NCBI GenBank assembly: GCA_030272585.1 | Contig: BSYQ01000013.1 | Coordinates: 2,232,001 to 2,296,000 of the forward strand | Reading direction: 5' to 3' | DNA length: 64,000 nucleotides | Source of the DNA: Bryopsis sp. KO-2023 | Taxonomy: Eukaryota; Chlorophyta; Ulvophyceae; Bryopsidales; Bryopsidaceae | Shown here: in pieces, positions 1-8,860 of the stretch | Position numbering within the stretch: the first letter of the stretch is position 1 | How the letters are laid out: each line of letters begins with the position of its first letter | The notes under the pieces: model-generated | Told to the model about the DNA's origin: nothing | What the model saw: the letters and a program-made list of their open reading frames with translations, nothing else | Databases searched by the model: none | Program-made: the position numbers and the translations under genes

Positions 1-362
1 TGTGTTTCCAGCGCCTGCCCGATCACCTCTGATGCGCCAGCCAGTTGGTTCGACACAGAGGCCTCAGCATGGGCTAGCCTCTGCCCCAGTGTCTGGTCAA
101 CTTGCTGCAGGTGACCCCTTAGCCCGTGGGCTAAATCGTCCACACGGTCATGGACCGCATCCACATCCTCTCTTAAGGCTTCCGCATCAGCTCCCATGTC
201 TATGTCGACAGCTGCTTGCTGGACATTGTGGATGTTCTGGACGTTTATTTGTTGGTACACAACATTGGGTGCGTCAGGCAATTCCTCATCGAACTCAGGT
301 TCAATCCCTGGCTCTTCAACTTGAGGCTCGCGCACTGCCAATGCGTGTTCACGGTCAGCCAT
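1..362 (-). CDS. gag N-terminus of element A' (partial)
   Basis: Open frame from an ATG at 360-362 (minus strand) to the left edge, about 120 residues. It resembles the N-terminal part of the gag of element B: an acidic stretch around EFDEEL, then repeated Asn-Val-Gln-rich segments, then a helical stretch. No capsid core or zinc knuckle is reached within the window. The leader between PBS and ATG is about 130 bp. Confidence 0.7.
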   Translation of the reverse strand, partial: MADREHALAVREPQVEEPGIEPEFDEELPDAPNVVYQQINVQNIHNVQQAAVDIDMGADAEALREDVDAVHDRVDDLAHGLRGHLQQVDQTLGQRLAHAEASVSNQLAGASEVIGQALET

Positions 363-493
363 GGTCTCTCAGCCACTATTTGGGAGTACTCAACAACCAC
401 GGTTGGAGTTTCTCTCTACCAAACAAACAAACAAAAACGTTTGTTGCGCCACGTTCACAAGTTTCGATCTCAAGAACTTAAAGTTCTTGCCTA

Positions 494-505
494 GCTCCGA
501 AACCA
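494..505 (-). promoter_or_regulatory. primer-binding site of A'
   Basis: TGGTTTCGGAGC on the minus strand, two bases inside the LTR end. The same 12 bases stand next to the 5' LTRs of elements B, C and D. It differs from the common initiator-methionine site TGGTATCAGAGC of plant Ty3 elements, so the priming tRNA is not identified. Confidence 0.8.
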
Positions 506-507
506 AT

Positions 508-929
508 TGATAGTGAAGCTTGTGGGTGACGCAATAGTGGTCGGCTGTGTTGATTGGATTCGTGATAACTTGCTGGCTAACGCAAGTATACTTGTGGGGT
601 TTGTTGGTTTAGACAACTCTCTAGCTAGCGTGGTTGTGAACGCTACTAGAGCACTTGGGTTGGGAAGTGATTGCGTCAGGCAAACACTTAACACACACAC
701 ACACACAAACACACACACAAGCGGGAACACACCAATCCCACGAATCCCGAGTTCTTACAAAATAAAGTGAACGTCAAAACAACGAGTGGGCCTCTTAAGT
801 ACCCCTAAGTGTAGTACGCTGACGCATGCCCCAAACTCTGGGTCTAATCTGTCTTACTCGCGAACCCGCATGCGTCAGCCACCCTCGGCTCTATCCCAAA
901 CTACCTCGTATAGCGCTAAAAGACTAACA
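508..929 (-). repeat. 5' LTR of element A'
   Basis: 422-bp LTR with TG...CA ends (TGTTAGTC...CACTATCA read on the minus strand). It contains a CA microsatellite around 679-722. It matches the A 3' LTR along its whole length with a few percent difference by eye. Any open frame that reads from here into the A pol is an accident of the junction. Confidence 0.9.
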
Positions 930-3900
930 GATAAGGTAGCGCGTGATCTCGGGTTGTCGATTACACCAAGCTCAAAGAGAGCAATGTTGGCAAACGGAGA
1001 TATTAAAGAACTGGCTGGCAGCTGTAACAACCTCCGAGTAAAGATAGGAGGGCTGAAGTGCAAAATGAAAGCGGATCTGTTCCCAGACCTTGGTTATGAC
1101 CTAATATTGGGCATGCCTTGGTTGCAGAAAGAAAACCCCCGCATAGACTTTCAGCAGAATGAGATTTCAGTTTGCAAAAACAGTCAAGTGTTTCATCTCC
1201 CGTTGCGTCATCCAACCCAAGAGAGTATTGAACCTGAACGAAAAGTACAGTCGATACTGCAAGAAGTGCCAGTGACTGAGTGTTCAGCTAAACGAATGAT
1301 GCGTCATCTCAAAACAGAGACAGCATTCATGGTTGTAGTGCAAGAGTCTGAAGAGAAAGCTTTAGGCCAACATGAATTGCCTGACGCTATAGAGCGAACA
1401 CAGCCATTCAACACTGAGGATGAGATTGGCAAACTTATTCGTTCAGACACCCCTGCCGAAATTAAAAAGGTGGTAGAAACACACCGTGGTGTGTTCCCTC
1501 GTGATTTACCCCCAGGGATCCCTCCGAAGAGAAAAGGTCATGAGTTTAAGATAGACCTGGAGGATCCAACACCTATCCATCGTCCAATATACAAGCTTTC
1601 ACCAGCAGAGCTGGATGAAGTGAAAGCACAAGTGGACTACCTTCTGGAACAGAAGAAAATCAAACCATCCGAGTCCCCTTGGGGCGCGCCAATCCTGTTT
1701 GTACCGAAAAAGGATGGAGGCTTAAGGATGTGTGTGGATTACAGGTGGATCAATAAGGTGACGGTGAAAAACCGATATCCTTTACCCCTGCCAGAAGAAT
1801 TGATGGATAGAGTGTTCAAAGCCAAAGTGTTCTCAAAGTTAGATCTGCGATCAGGCTATTGGCAATTTCCAGTAAGGCCATCTGATACAGATAAAACAGC
1901 GTTCCGCACGAGATACGGTCACTTTGAGTTTTTGGTAGCGCCTTTTGGGCTAACCAATTGCCCAGCGCAATTCCAAACTCTAGTGCAAGACCTACTCACA
2001 GAGTTTTTAGATGATTTTGTTGTTGTCTTTATTGATGACATACTCATCTTCTCTGAAAACATGGAACAGCATGCCGAACACTTAGAGAAAGTCCTGTCGC
2101 GACTAGCAGAATATCAGCTTTTTGCTAAGGCAAGTAAAAGTGAGCTGGCTGTCGCAACAGTAGACTATCTTGGCTACCGCATTAGCGGAAGTGGGTTAGA
2201 ACCACAGGAACAAAAAGTGAAGGCAGTGAAGGAGTGGAAGGAACTACAGAGTGTTAGCGATGTACGTAGTTTCCTTGGAATGGTTTCATACTACAGGAAA
2301 TTCATTCCCCAGTTTGCACATGTTGCTGGACCACTCCATGACTTAGTGAAAAAAGACCATCCCTGGAGATGGGGACAGGTTGAGCGTGGCGCATTCAATG
2401 AACTGAAAAAGCGTCTAAGTCAAGCTCCCGTCCTTATTTTTCCAGATGCGTCACTGCCTTACACTGTGATCACTGATGCGTCGAATGAGGCCATCGGTGC
2501 CGTGTTAACACAGGATCACGGAGAGGGGCTACAGCCAATAGCTTACCTCTCACGTAGATTCAAGCCTGCCGAGCTTAACTATGCACCATACGACAAAGAG
2601 TTGTGTGCAATATGTTATGCGATGGTGCAGTGGAGACATTATCTAGAAGGTTGTGCGGGTGGAGTAACAGTGTTCACTGACCACCAACCTCTGACGCATA
2701 TTCTGTCGCAGAGGAACCTTTCTAGAACCCAAGCAAGATGGCTTGAGGCGGGGTACCTGACTTCGATCAACCCCAAGATCTCCTACATAAAAGGCAAGGC
2801 TAATGTGTTAGCAGATGCTCTCTCCCGCAGTGTTCCTAAGCCCGTGGAAACTGCGATGAACATTTCCACTTGGCAAGTGCATCAAGCAAGCCAAGACGAG
2901 TGGAAACAAGCCCTCCAAGCTGATAACTCCTTGGTGAAGATATTGCGGAAGCTTGAGAGTGGCGAGGAAGTTGAGGGATATTTCCTCAGAGAGGGAATAC
3001 TCTGGACGGTCCCAAAGAGAGGATTAGTCGAGAAAGTGGTGGTTCCTAAAGGCCAGCGCAATAAGATTATGAAGGAGTGCCATGAGACACCTTCAGCAGG
3101 CCATACAGGACCAGCGCGAACAGGAGAAATCCTAGCGCGGCGATATTGGTGGAAGGGGTGGATGAATGAGTTGAAGGCATTTGTGCGCGAATGCCCTGTG
3201 TGCCAACAAATAAAGGCTGACACACAGAAGCCTATGGGCTTACTTCAACCCCTGCCAATACCTGAGCGGAAGTGGGAGCAAATTACCACTGACTTGGTGA
3301 CAGATCTACCAGCATCCAATGGGTTTACTGCTGTAGCTGTCTTTGTCGATAGACTTACCAAGTTTGTGCATTTCGCCCCATGTACTAAAGAGCTTACCGC
3401 TGCAGGTTACGCCCAACTTTTTATCGAACATGTTTACCGCAACCATGGCCTACCTAAAGTGATTGTGTCTGATAGAGACCCTCGCTTTACCAGCAAGTTC
3501 TGGCAGACGCTTTTTAAAGCTCTGGGTACAGAGATTCGTATGAGTACAGCTTACCACCCTCAAACGGATGGGCAGAGTGAGGTTACCATACGTACTCTGG
3601 AAAATTTCCTGAGGCCATATGCTGAGAGGTATCCCCATAAGTGGGTTGAGTATTTACCTACAGCAGAGTTTGCAGCAAACAATGCAGTGAATGCGAGTAC
3701 AGGGTTCGCACCTGCATACTTGATGTATGGGTACCATCCAGAAACACCAAACATTGGTGGGACGGCAACGCAATTTCAAGTGGAAGCAGTTAAGACAATG
3801 GTAGCACGGATGGCACAGGACTTAGATACCGCAAAAGCATATTACTCTAGGGCACAACACAGAATGTGTGTGAGTGCAAACAAGAAGAGGAAAGATATTG

Positions 3901-4355
3901 CTTTTGAGCAAGGGGATAAAGTCCTGATAAAAAGCCGTTTTATTCCGTTGGCTGCTTTGAACAAAGTGAGTCCCAAACTGCGCCGTCGATTTGTGGGTCC
4001 CTTTGAAATTGTGGAGAAAATATCAAAGGTGGCTTACAGAGTTCAACTTCCGGAAACATGGCTCATTCACCCAGTGTTTCATGTTTCTAAGTTCAAGCGT
4101 TATCACGCCTCGAGTGATAACAGCAGGCAAATACAACCTCCAGAAGGAGAGTTGATTGGTAGCGAAGTAGAGTATGAGGTCGAAAATATCCTAAGGGCTA
4201 GAGGTAAACGCAATCGCGAATACCTAGTGCTGTGGAAAGGATACGATCTACTTGACGCTACTTGGGAACCTGAAGCTAATCTGGTTAACGCACCAGATAT
4301 ACTTCGCGCATTTAAAGAGAAAGAAAGAAAAGAGTTGCAGAAAGGAAGAGAATAG
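930..4355 (+). CDS. pol of element A (5' part missing)
   Basis: Long open frame with, in order, the rear of the aspartic protease (ILGMPWL region), reverse transcriptase (motif FIDDILIFS near 2030-2055), RNase H (TDASNEAIGAVL), integrase with an HHCC zinc domain (near 3060-3200) and DDE core (TDLVTDLP, SDRDPRFTSKFW, YHPQTDGQSEV), and a canonical C-terminal chromodomain (EYLVLWKGYDLLDATWEPE) ending at 4355. The chromodomain places it among the chromoviruses of the Ty3/gypsy group. The enzyme copies element RNA to DNA and integrates it; the chromodomain is thought to guide integration to marked chromatin. The piece of open frame before 930 is LTR of A' and not part of pol. Confidence 0.92.
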   Translation, partial: DKVARDLGLSITPSSKRAMLANGDIKELAGSCNNLRVKIGGLKCKMKADLFPDLGYDLILGMPWLQKENPRIDFQQNEISVCKNSQVFHLPLRHPTQESIEPERKVQSILQEVPVTECSAKRMMRHLKTETAFMVVVQESEEKALGQHELPDAIERTQPFNTEDEIGKLIRSDTPAEIKKVVETHRGVFPRDLPPGIPPKRKGHEFKIDLEDPTPIHRPIYKLSPAELDEVKAQVDYLLEQKKIKPSESPWGAPILFVPKKDGGLRMCVDYRWINKVTVKNRYPLPLPEELMDRVFKAKVFSKLDLRSGYWQFPVRPSDTDKTAFRTRYGHFEFLVAPFGLTNCPAQFQTLVQDLLTEFLDDFVVVFIDDILIFSENMEQHAEHLEKVLSRLAEYQLFAKASKSELAVATVDYLGYRISGSGLEPQEQKVKAVKEWKELQSVSDVRSFLGMVSYYRKFIPQFAHVAGPLHDLVKKDHPWRWGQVERGAFNELKKRLSQAPVLIFPDASLPYTVITDASNEAIGAVLTQDHGEGLQPIAYLSRRFKPAELNYAPYDKELCAICYAMVQWRHYLEGCAGGVTVFTDHQPLTHILSQRNLSRTQARWLEAGYLTSINPKISYIKGKANVLADALSRSVPKPVETAMNISTWQVHQASQDEWKQALQADNSLVKILRKLESGEEVEGYFLREGILWTVPKRGLVEKVVVPKGQRNKIMKECHETPSAGHTGPARTGEILARRYWWKGWMNELKAFVRECPVCQQIKADTQKPMGLLQPLPIPERKWEQITTDLVTDLPASNGFTAVAVFVDRLTKFVHFAPCTKELTAAGYAQLFIEHVYRNHGLPKVIVSDRDPRFTSKFWQTLFKALGTEIRMSTAYHPQTDGQSEVTIRTLENFLRPYAERYPHKWVEYLPTAEFAANNAVNASTGFAPAYLMYGYHPETPNIGGTATQFQVEAVKTMVARMAQDLDTAKAYYSRAQHRMCVSANKKRKDIAFEQGDKVLIKSRFIPLAALNKVSPKLRRRFVGPFEIVEKISKVAYRVQLPETWLIHPVFHVSKFKRYHASSDNSRQIQPPEGELIGSEVEYEVENILRARGKRNREYLVLWKGYDLLDATWEPEANLVNAPDILRAFKEKERKELQKGRE

Positions 4356-4684
4356 GGAAACAGAGTGTTTGATGGCTAAGGTGGAACTCCTTATAGCAAG
4401 GGGACGCGAAAAAGGATACCTTAGAAAAACTCTGTCGACTTCCAAACCAACTCTTTAACTTTAATGCGTTAGGTGCCTAAGTTATTTGGCTGGCGCAGTA
4501 AGTGTAGCTTCAGTAGTACTTTAGAAACCGGGCAAACGATGTCACATTCGAGATAGTGTGGTTGTTCCGAGAAAACCCCTATCAAGTGACGTGTTGAGGT
4601 GGTCTTGACGAGACTCCAACCGAGCAAAACGTTGGTGTCTCACCCCAATAACTCAACGAGGAAAGTGTACGAGTCACCCAGCCT

Positions 4685-4690
4685 TATAAG
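4685..4690 (+). promoter_or_regulatory. TATA-like box before the extra ORF of A
   Basis: TATAAG, 121 bp upstream of the ATG of the extra reading frame and 330 bp after the pol stop. Element B has TATAAA 117 bp before its matching ATG. This suggests, without proving, a separate internal promoter for the extra frame. Confidence 0.45.
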
Positions 4691-4805
4691 CGCAGCCCTC
4701 GAACCATTTTGCCCTAGTGTTTGTGTGAACGGAGCGAGCTCCTGAGTGAAAAAGAGTCTAAAGACGCACAAACCGTTGTTTATATCTTTCTTTCCGACAA
4801 ACATA

Positions 4806-6308
4806 ATGGCTGCCGACACACCCGCCGCAATTATTGCGAGATTGGAAGCGGAGGTAGCTAAAAAAGAAGAGGAGCTGCAGCACTTTACGTCGACCGCAGA
4901 GGAGGTGCTGCAGAACAATGAGGCCTTAACCCGGCAGCTCTCAGAGTTGAGTGACCGGACGAAAGCAGCTGAGGCTGCGAAGGAGGCAGCGGAGAAAGCC
5001 AAGGAAAAGGCGGAGGCGGAAAAGAAAGAAGCGGAGGACAAGACCAAGGTCTTGGAAGAAAAATTGGAAGCCATGAAGCTGAAGAAGCAGCGGTTCCAAT
5101 CTCATATGATGGGTAACCATCGTGAGAATGACCTCCGTAAACAAGCTCTCGGGGGAATGGTGGATCGATTTACCGCGGTAGAGGAAACGCTGCAGCGAGC
5201 TGTAGCAACCGCGTGGAGTGCAGCAGCCAACAACCTTAAGAAGGAATTGGCAGAACAAGAGCTGCAGATCGATTTGCTGGGAGAGTCCCTCAGAGACGGC
5301 TCTGAAAAACTTCAAGTGCAGAGCGAAACAACGGACAAGATGCTGCGTTTGAACCCGGCGGTACCAGCACCACGGGTACGCGAAGAACTGGATCGCCAAG
5401 TCCAAGTTCTGTTGTCAAACGCAACACTTGATCTGGAACCGTCCAAGGACGATGATGCGGGAGGCTCAAGCAAGGGCAAGGGGAAAGGGAAAAACAAACG
5501 CCCAAGCTCGCCGTGTAGGGATGCAGATCCACACGGGAAGAGAAGGCGAGAGGACGGTGACGATGAAGGTGGTGAGCCACCGAGGGATCGTATGCCTGGA
5601 GATGCAGCAAGAGCCAACTTGTTACTCAAGTTAAAGGCTGCCGCATTAAAGACTCCAGCACCCTCACAACCAGCACCAACAGTTCAGACTCCCGGAGATG
5701 AGGCTACCGCAATAGCACCGGGGGAGGACTTATTCGACATGAGAGAGGAGGAGCTTTTGGACTTGGATTTTAACGAAGAAATTGACTTCGGCAGTCCACC
5801 TCCTAGGCTCGAAGGTCCTAGTTCTGAACTGGAGGACGGGGAAATAAGGAATGATGAAGGGCCAAGCCAGGTGACAGAGGTTCAGCGTGCGGTCCATCCA
5901 CCGTTGGAGTTAGCTCCAACAGAAGCAGCACTTCGGGCTTTCCGAGAAAAGGTTAAGCTCAGGAGACTAAGGGCGGCTGCTCAGGACAAAGTGGATGCTG
6001 CACCCGGCGAAGTGAACCTGTCACGGGAGGATATCGAGGAGGCTTGCAACCCCATCACTGCGTCAGAGAAATGGCCGAAGGTCCAATATACTAACCCCAG
6101 GGACCGAGCCTTGCAAAATTACCGCGGCAACCGGCACTTTCACGAGTTGCCCATGTGCATTTGGTGCGGGAGAAGCCCAATGCAGGCAAGTGCTCAGCGG
6201 CTGACGCAGAAGAAGTATTCCGTCCTTCCTTGTGGGTATCACCTCGTGTGTGATGCTCATTGGTTGGACAGGTCCAAGACAGTTGGGTGTGGGTATGGGA
6301 GTGGGTGA
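4806..6308 (+). CDS. extra 3' ORF of element A: coiled coil plus CxxC...CGxHxVC cluster
   Basis: 500-residue frame from the ATG at 4806 (first ATG; the frame is open a little further upstream without one). Residues about 8-105 are an Ala/Glu/Lys-rich coiled coil, followed by a second helical stretch to about 200, a Gly/Lys-rich basic region with nuclear-signal-like runs (GKGKGKNKRP, GKRRRED), a long acidic part, and a C-terminal cluster near residues 451-483: CIWC, then 21 residues, then CGYHLVCDAHW. The frame in element B ends in CYYC...CGAHYVCPTHW, and element C has CVFC...CQRHWVC. No transmembrane segment or signal peptide is visible, so it is not an envelope-type gene. Function unknown; a nuclear or particle-associated zinc protein is inference. 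Confidence 0.72.
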   Translation: MAADTPAAIIARLEAEVAKKEEELQHFTSTAEEVLQNNEALTRQLSELSDRTKAAEAAKEAAEKAKEKAEAEKKEAEDKTKVLEEKLEAMKLKKQRFQSHMMGNHRENDLRKQALGGMVDRFTAVEETLQRAVATAWSAAANNLKKELAEQELQIDLLGESLRDGSEKLQVQSETTDKMLRLNPAVPAPRVREELDRQVQVLLSNATLDLEPSKDDDAGGSSKGKGKGKNKRPSSPCRDADPHGKRRREDGDDEGGEPPRDRMPGDAARANLLLKLKAAALKTPAPSQPAPTVQTPGDEATAIAPGEDLFDMREEELLDLDFNEEIDFGSPPPRLEGPSSELEDGEIRNDEGPSQVTEVQRAVHPPLELAPTEAALRAFREKVKLRRLRAAAQDKVDAAPGEVNLSREDIEEACNPITASEKWPKVQYTNPRDRALQNYRGNRHFHELPMCIWCGRSPMQASAQRLTQKKYSVLPCGYHLVCDAHWLDRSKTVGCGYGSG

Positions 6309-6393
6309 GTTTTGTGTTTGTGTTTTTGTGTTTTTGTTTTTTTTCTTTGTGTTTTGGTGTGCGTGGGCGCCCACTTTTTGCGGGGGGGGCGTA

Positions 6394-6814
6394 TGTTAGT
6401 CTTTTAGCGCTATACGAGGTAGTTTGGGATAGAGCCGAGGGTGGCTGACGCATGTGGGTTCACGAGTAAGACAGATTAGACCCAGAGTTTGGGGCATGCG
6501 TCAGCGTACTACACTTAGGGGTACTTAAGAGGCCCACTCGTTGTTTTGACACTCATAGTTACTTTGTAAGAACTCGGGATTCGTGGGATTGGTGTGTTCC
6601 CGCTTGTGTGTGTGTTTGTGTGTGTGTGTGTTAAGTGTTTGCCTGACGCAATCACTTCCCAACCTAAGTGCTCTAGTAGCGTTCACAACCGCGCTAGCTA
6701 GAGAGTTGTCTAAACCAACAAACCCCACAAGTATACTTGCGTTAGCCAGCAAGTTATCACGAATTCAACCAACACAGCCGACCACTATTGCGTCACCCAC
6801 AAGCTTCACTATCA
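6394..6814 (+). repeat. 3' LTR of element A
   Basis: 421-bp LTR, TGTTAGTC...CACTATCA, with a TG microsatellite around 6606-6632. It is preceded by an oligo-G polypurine tract. The five bases after it are CTACT; the matching upstream copy is outside what is preserved. Confidence 0.9.
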
Positions 6815-6819
6815 CTACT

Positions 6820-7370
6820 TCAGGAACGTTCTCGATGGGAGGAAACACCCAGTTCCTCTCCGCCCTCCACAGGTCCAAGCTTTGAGTCATGCAATTCGTC
6901 CCTTCCGTCCCGGGCTCGCGATCCAGACTGTTGAATCTCCCAAGATGTCGTGTACCCTACGATGCAAAGCGGTCGATCGTCAGGTGAAACCGCTCCTGCA
7001 ATTTCTGGAAGATCTTCGGGCTCAACCTGTACTCTTGCTTCTCCGAAAGCCGCGGCAGCGCATCGGGGTACACGTTCTGAGGGCTGGGAATCCACTCCAC
7101 TTGGAAATCAATGTTCACGGCTTCCAATAGCCAAGAGAGCCGCTTGTACTCCTGGAACAGCGGACTCGAACGCGAACATTGACTCCGTAATATGGCAGCA
7201 ATCACCTGACTGTCGGTGATGCACTTCAAACGCCGATCTCAGATCTTGTCTTTGAAGGCCTTGACTGCAAAACCCACTGCTTGCAGTTTTCGTAGTTTTA
7301 TATGCTCTTCCCCCTTCCAGATGCCTGCCGCCAAAGCCATAGGTGGGGCGTCCTTCGAAGCATTCTCATG
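6820..7370 (-). mobile_element. DIRS-like retrotransposon remnant (RT-RNase H end)
   Basis: Read on the minus strand, this stretch keeps the RNase H part of a tyrosine-recombinase retrotransposon: a DSQVIAAIL segment, a WIPSPQNVYPDALPRLS segment, the hallmark DRFAS that follows RNase H in DIRS elements, and then a NWVFPP segment typical of the same family just before element A begins. It is an old fragment with several breaks; no recombinase or terminal repeats are present. Element A lies against its downstream end, so A may have inserted into it. Confidence 0.65.
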
Positions 7371-7394
7371 GATTTTCAGAGACGCTCCCCATCC

Positions 7395-7655
7395 CGTCAA
7401 GCTGGATTACCTTTCGTGCCTTTGAACGAAAGGTATTGTCCGTTTTGTTTGGACGCTGGGGTTTCGACGCCCGAAAACGAGGTGCATTTTCTTTTTGCTT
7501 GTCCTCTTTATGCGCGGTTGCATGTGGACTCGGTCGTGGAAGAGTGTCGTGGCTCTCTGTTTCGTTTGTTTAATTGTCCGGGGCAGGTTCGTGTGGCTGT
7601 TTATATTCGCCGGGCGCTCGCCTTGCGTAGGGAGTGGTTGGACGCTCGTTCGTAG
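7395..7655 (+). mobile_element. LINE 3'-end fragment (zinc-binding C-terminus)
   Basis: About 87 codons, open to a stop at 7653-7655, encoding CPFCLDAGVSTPENEVHF and a following CPLY segment, then an AVYIRRALALRREWL tail. This is the C-terminal zinc-binding region of a non-LTR reverse transcriptase. It closely matches the end of the LINE fragment at 19845-21297 (CPYCLSQGNKTAENERHF, AVYLRRALDFRAQWL). The upstream reverse transcriptase is absent, so this is a 5'-truncated copy, as is usual for LINEs. Confidence 0.7.
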
Positions 7656-8183
7656 TGGGCTTGCAGCGACTGGTGGTGTTACGATATAAGATCCTTTGAG
7701 ACGTTTGGAACAGACGTGTAAGACATAGGGTAGCTTCAGGGTAGCTTCATTAGGTAATGGGACGTAAGGTTTGGTCATGGAAGCTAAAGGAAGCTATCAG
7801 AAGGTTTAGAAGGTCTGGAACGTTCTAGAACAGGGAAGTTCACTGGGAACTCTTGGTTCTCCAGGTTCTTGATAGCTCTCTGTTCACAGCACGCCTGAGT
7901 ATATATTCCCTTGTATTCGAACGTTTTTTTAACTTTTTCCCATGGAGTAACCTTTCCCGTGACAGGTCGTGTTCGTTTTTCGTTGTTCTGGATGTTTGGT
8001 TTAATGGGGAAGTTGGTGTTCTTTGTTGTTTGCTTTGTTTGTTGGGCGCTCGCTCTGGTTTTCTGAGTTGGAAGCAACCGATTCTTGTGTTTGGTTTTAT
8101 GTTTCGATGTTTGGGCTCTTTCTCGAGTTTCGATTGGGGATCTCTGGTTTCTGAGACGTTGGGATCCTTTTTGTTTTGGGAGA
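7656..8183. other. unassigned repeat-like DNA left of element B
   Basis: No gene seen. The first part may be the 3' untranslated region of the LINE fragment. Bases about 8098-8170 recur almost unchanged at 18708-18781 (both contain CTCTTTCTCGAGTTTCGATT), so this is part of a dispersed repeat. The last five bases, GGAGA (8179-8183), are the left target duplication of element B. Confidence 0.5.
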
Positions 8184-8355
8184 TGATACGTTGTCGCACT
8201 CATTTTGCAGTACGAGTGTGTAGTACGGGTTAGTACGGGTTCTAGGGGTTAAGTTCAGAGAGAACACCTTGTAAATTAATTCTCTGGTTTGTAGTGTGTG
8301 TGACCCCAGTCTCAACCTCAGCAACGACTTCACTAAAACCTACAGGGACCTAACA
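8184..8355 (+). repeat. 5' LTR of element B
   Basis: 172 bp, TGATACGTTG...GACCTAACA. It is unusually short for a Ty3 element. No convincing TATA box is seen inside it. Confidence 0.95.
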
Positions 8356-8357
8356 AC

Positions 8358-8369
8358 TGGTTTCGGAGC
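8358..8369 (+). promoter_or_regulatory. primer-binding site of element B
   Basis: TGGTTTCGGAGC, two bases after the 5' LTR, identical to the sites of A', C and D. Confidence 0.85.
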
Positions 8370-8860
8370 GGTAGCACCCTTCCTGCAAGTCGAGTCTACT
8401 TAGTGGAAGAGATCGACAGGAGATTTTGCAGTCGAGGTGCAAAAGATCAGGGTCGGCTAGGTCGAAGAAGGTTTCCCCTCGTGTCTGGAACCTACTTCGT
8501 GTTGCTGCGCACCAACCAAACGCTGGACGAACGAGAACGCACGTTGCTGCGCTCGATCATCCCTCCCAAAATCACAGGATCGATAGATCCTTGGACGCTA
8601 CGACCACCACAGCACGGCGTAGTAGTACTTCCGTTTGTCGGAGAGTTGTCGACACTGAACGCGGTTACCGCAGAGCGGACAAAACGAGTCTGCCAGCGGA
8701 CGTTTCTGCGGACGAATACGTTTCCGCCAGAAATTACGTGCCAGAAACCGCTGCCAGAAACCGCTGACAAAGAGTGACCAATTAGTCACGTGGATTACCC
8801 GCCAACGGAATCCACCAAACGGACACGTGATTCTACCGCCGACGAATCAAGACATCCACC

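Larger units (their letters stand above)
1..929 (-). mobile_element. Ty3/gypsy element A', 5' part only
   Basis: Minus-strand LTR element that runs off the left edge. Reading leftward from 929 the window shows a complete 5' LTR (508-929), a primer-binding site (494-505), a leader and the start of gag (ATG at 362). The LTR is a close but not identical match, in inverted orientation, to the 3' LTR of element A at 6394-6814, so the two are separate insertions of one family. The base pairs just right of 929 belong to the protease region of A, so A' appears to have inserted into A. Completeness cannot be judged because the rest lies outside the window. Confidence 0.85.
930..6814 (+). mobile_element. 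Ty3/gypsy chromovirus A, 5' part missing
   Basis: Plus-strand element whose 5' LTR, gag and the beginning of the protease are not present; its left limit is the insertion of A' at 929/930. What remains is most of pol (930-4355), a spacer with a TATA-like box, an extra reading frame (4806-6308), a G-rich polypurine tract at about 6381-6390 and a full 3' LTR (6394-6814). The remaining frames are long and open, so apart from the 5' loss it looks fairly young. Confidence 0.88.

Noticed and set aside
786-929. Open frame joined to the start of pol of element A
   Set aside because: These codons are the inverted LTR of A'. The frame is open by chance across the junction and has no ATG.
4640-5074. 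Ser/Ala-rich minus-strand frame
   Set aside because: Shadow of the coiled-coil codons of the extra ORF of element A; the same holds for minus-strand frames at 17.3-18.0 kb.
8097-8333. Short frames shared by 8.1, 14.1 and 18.3 kb
   Set aside because: They are the same LTR translated three times, not a gene family.
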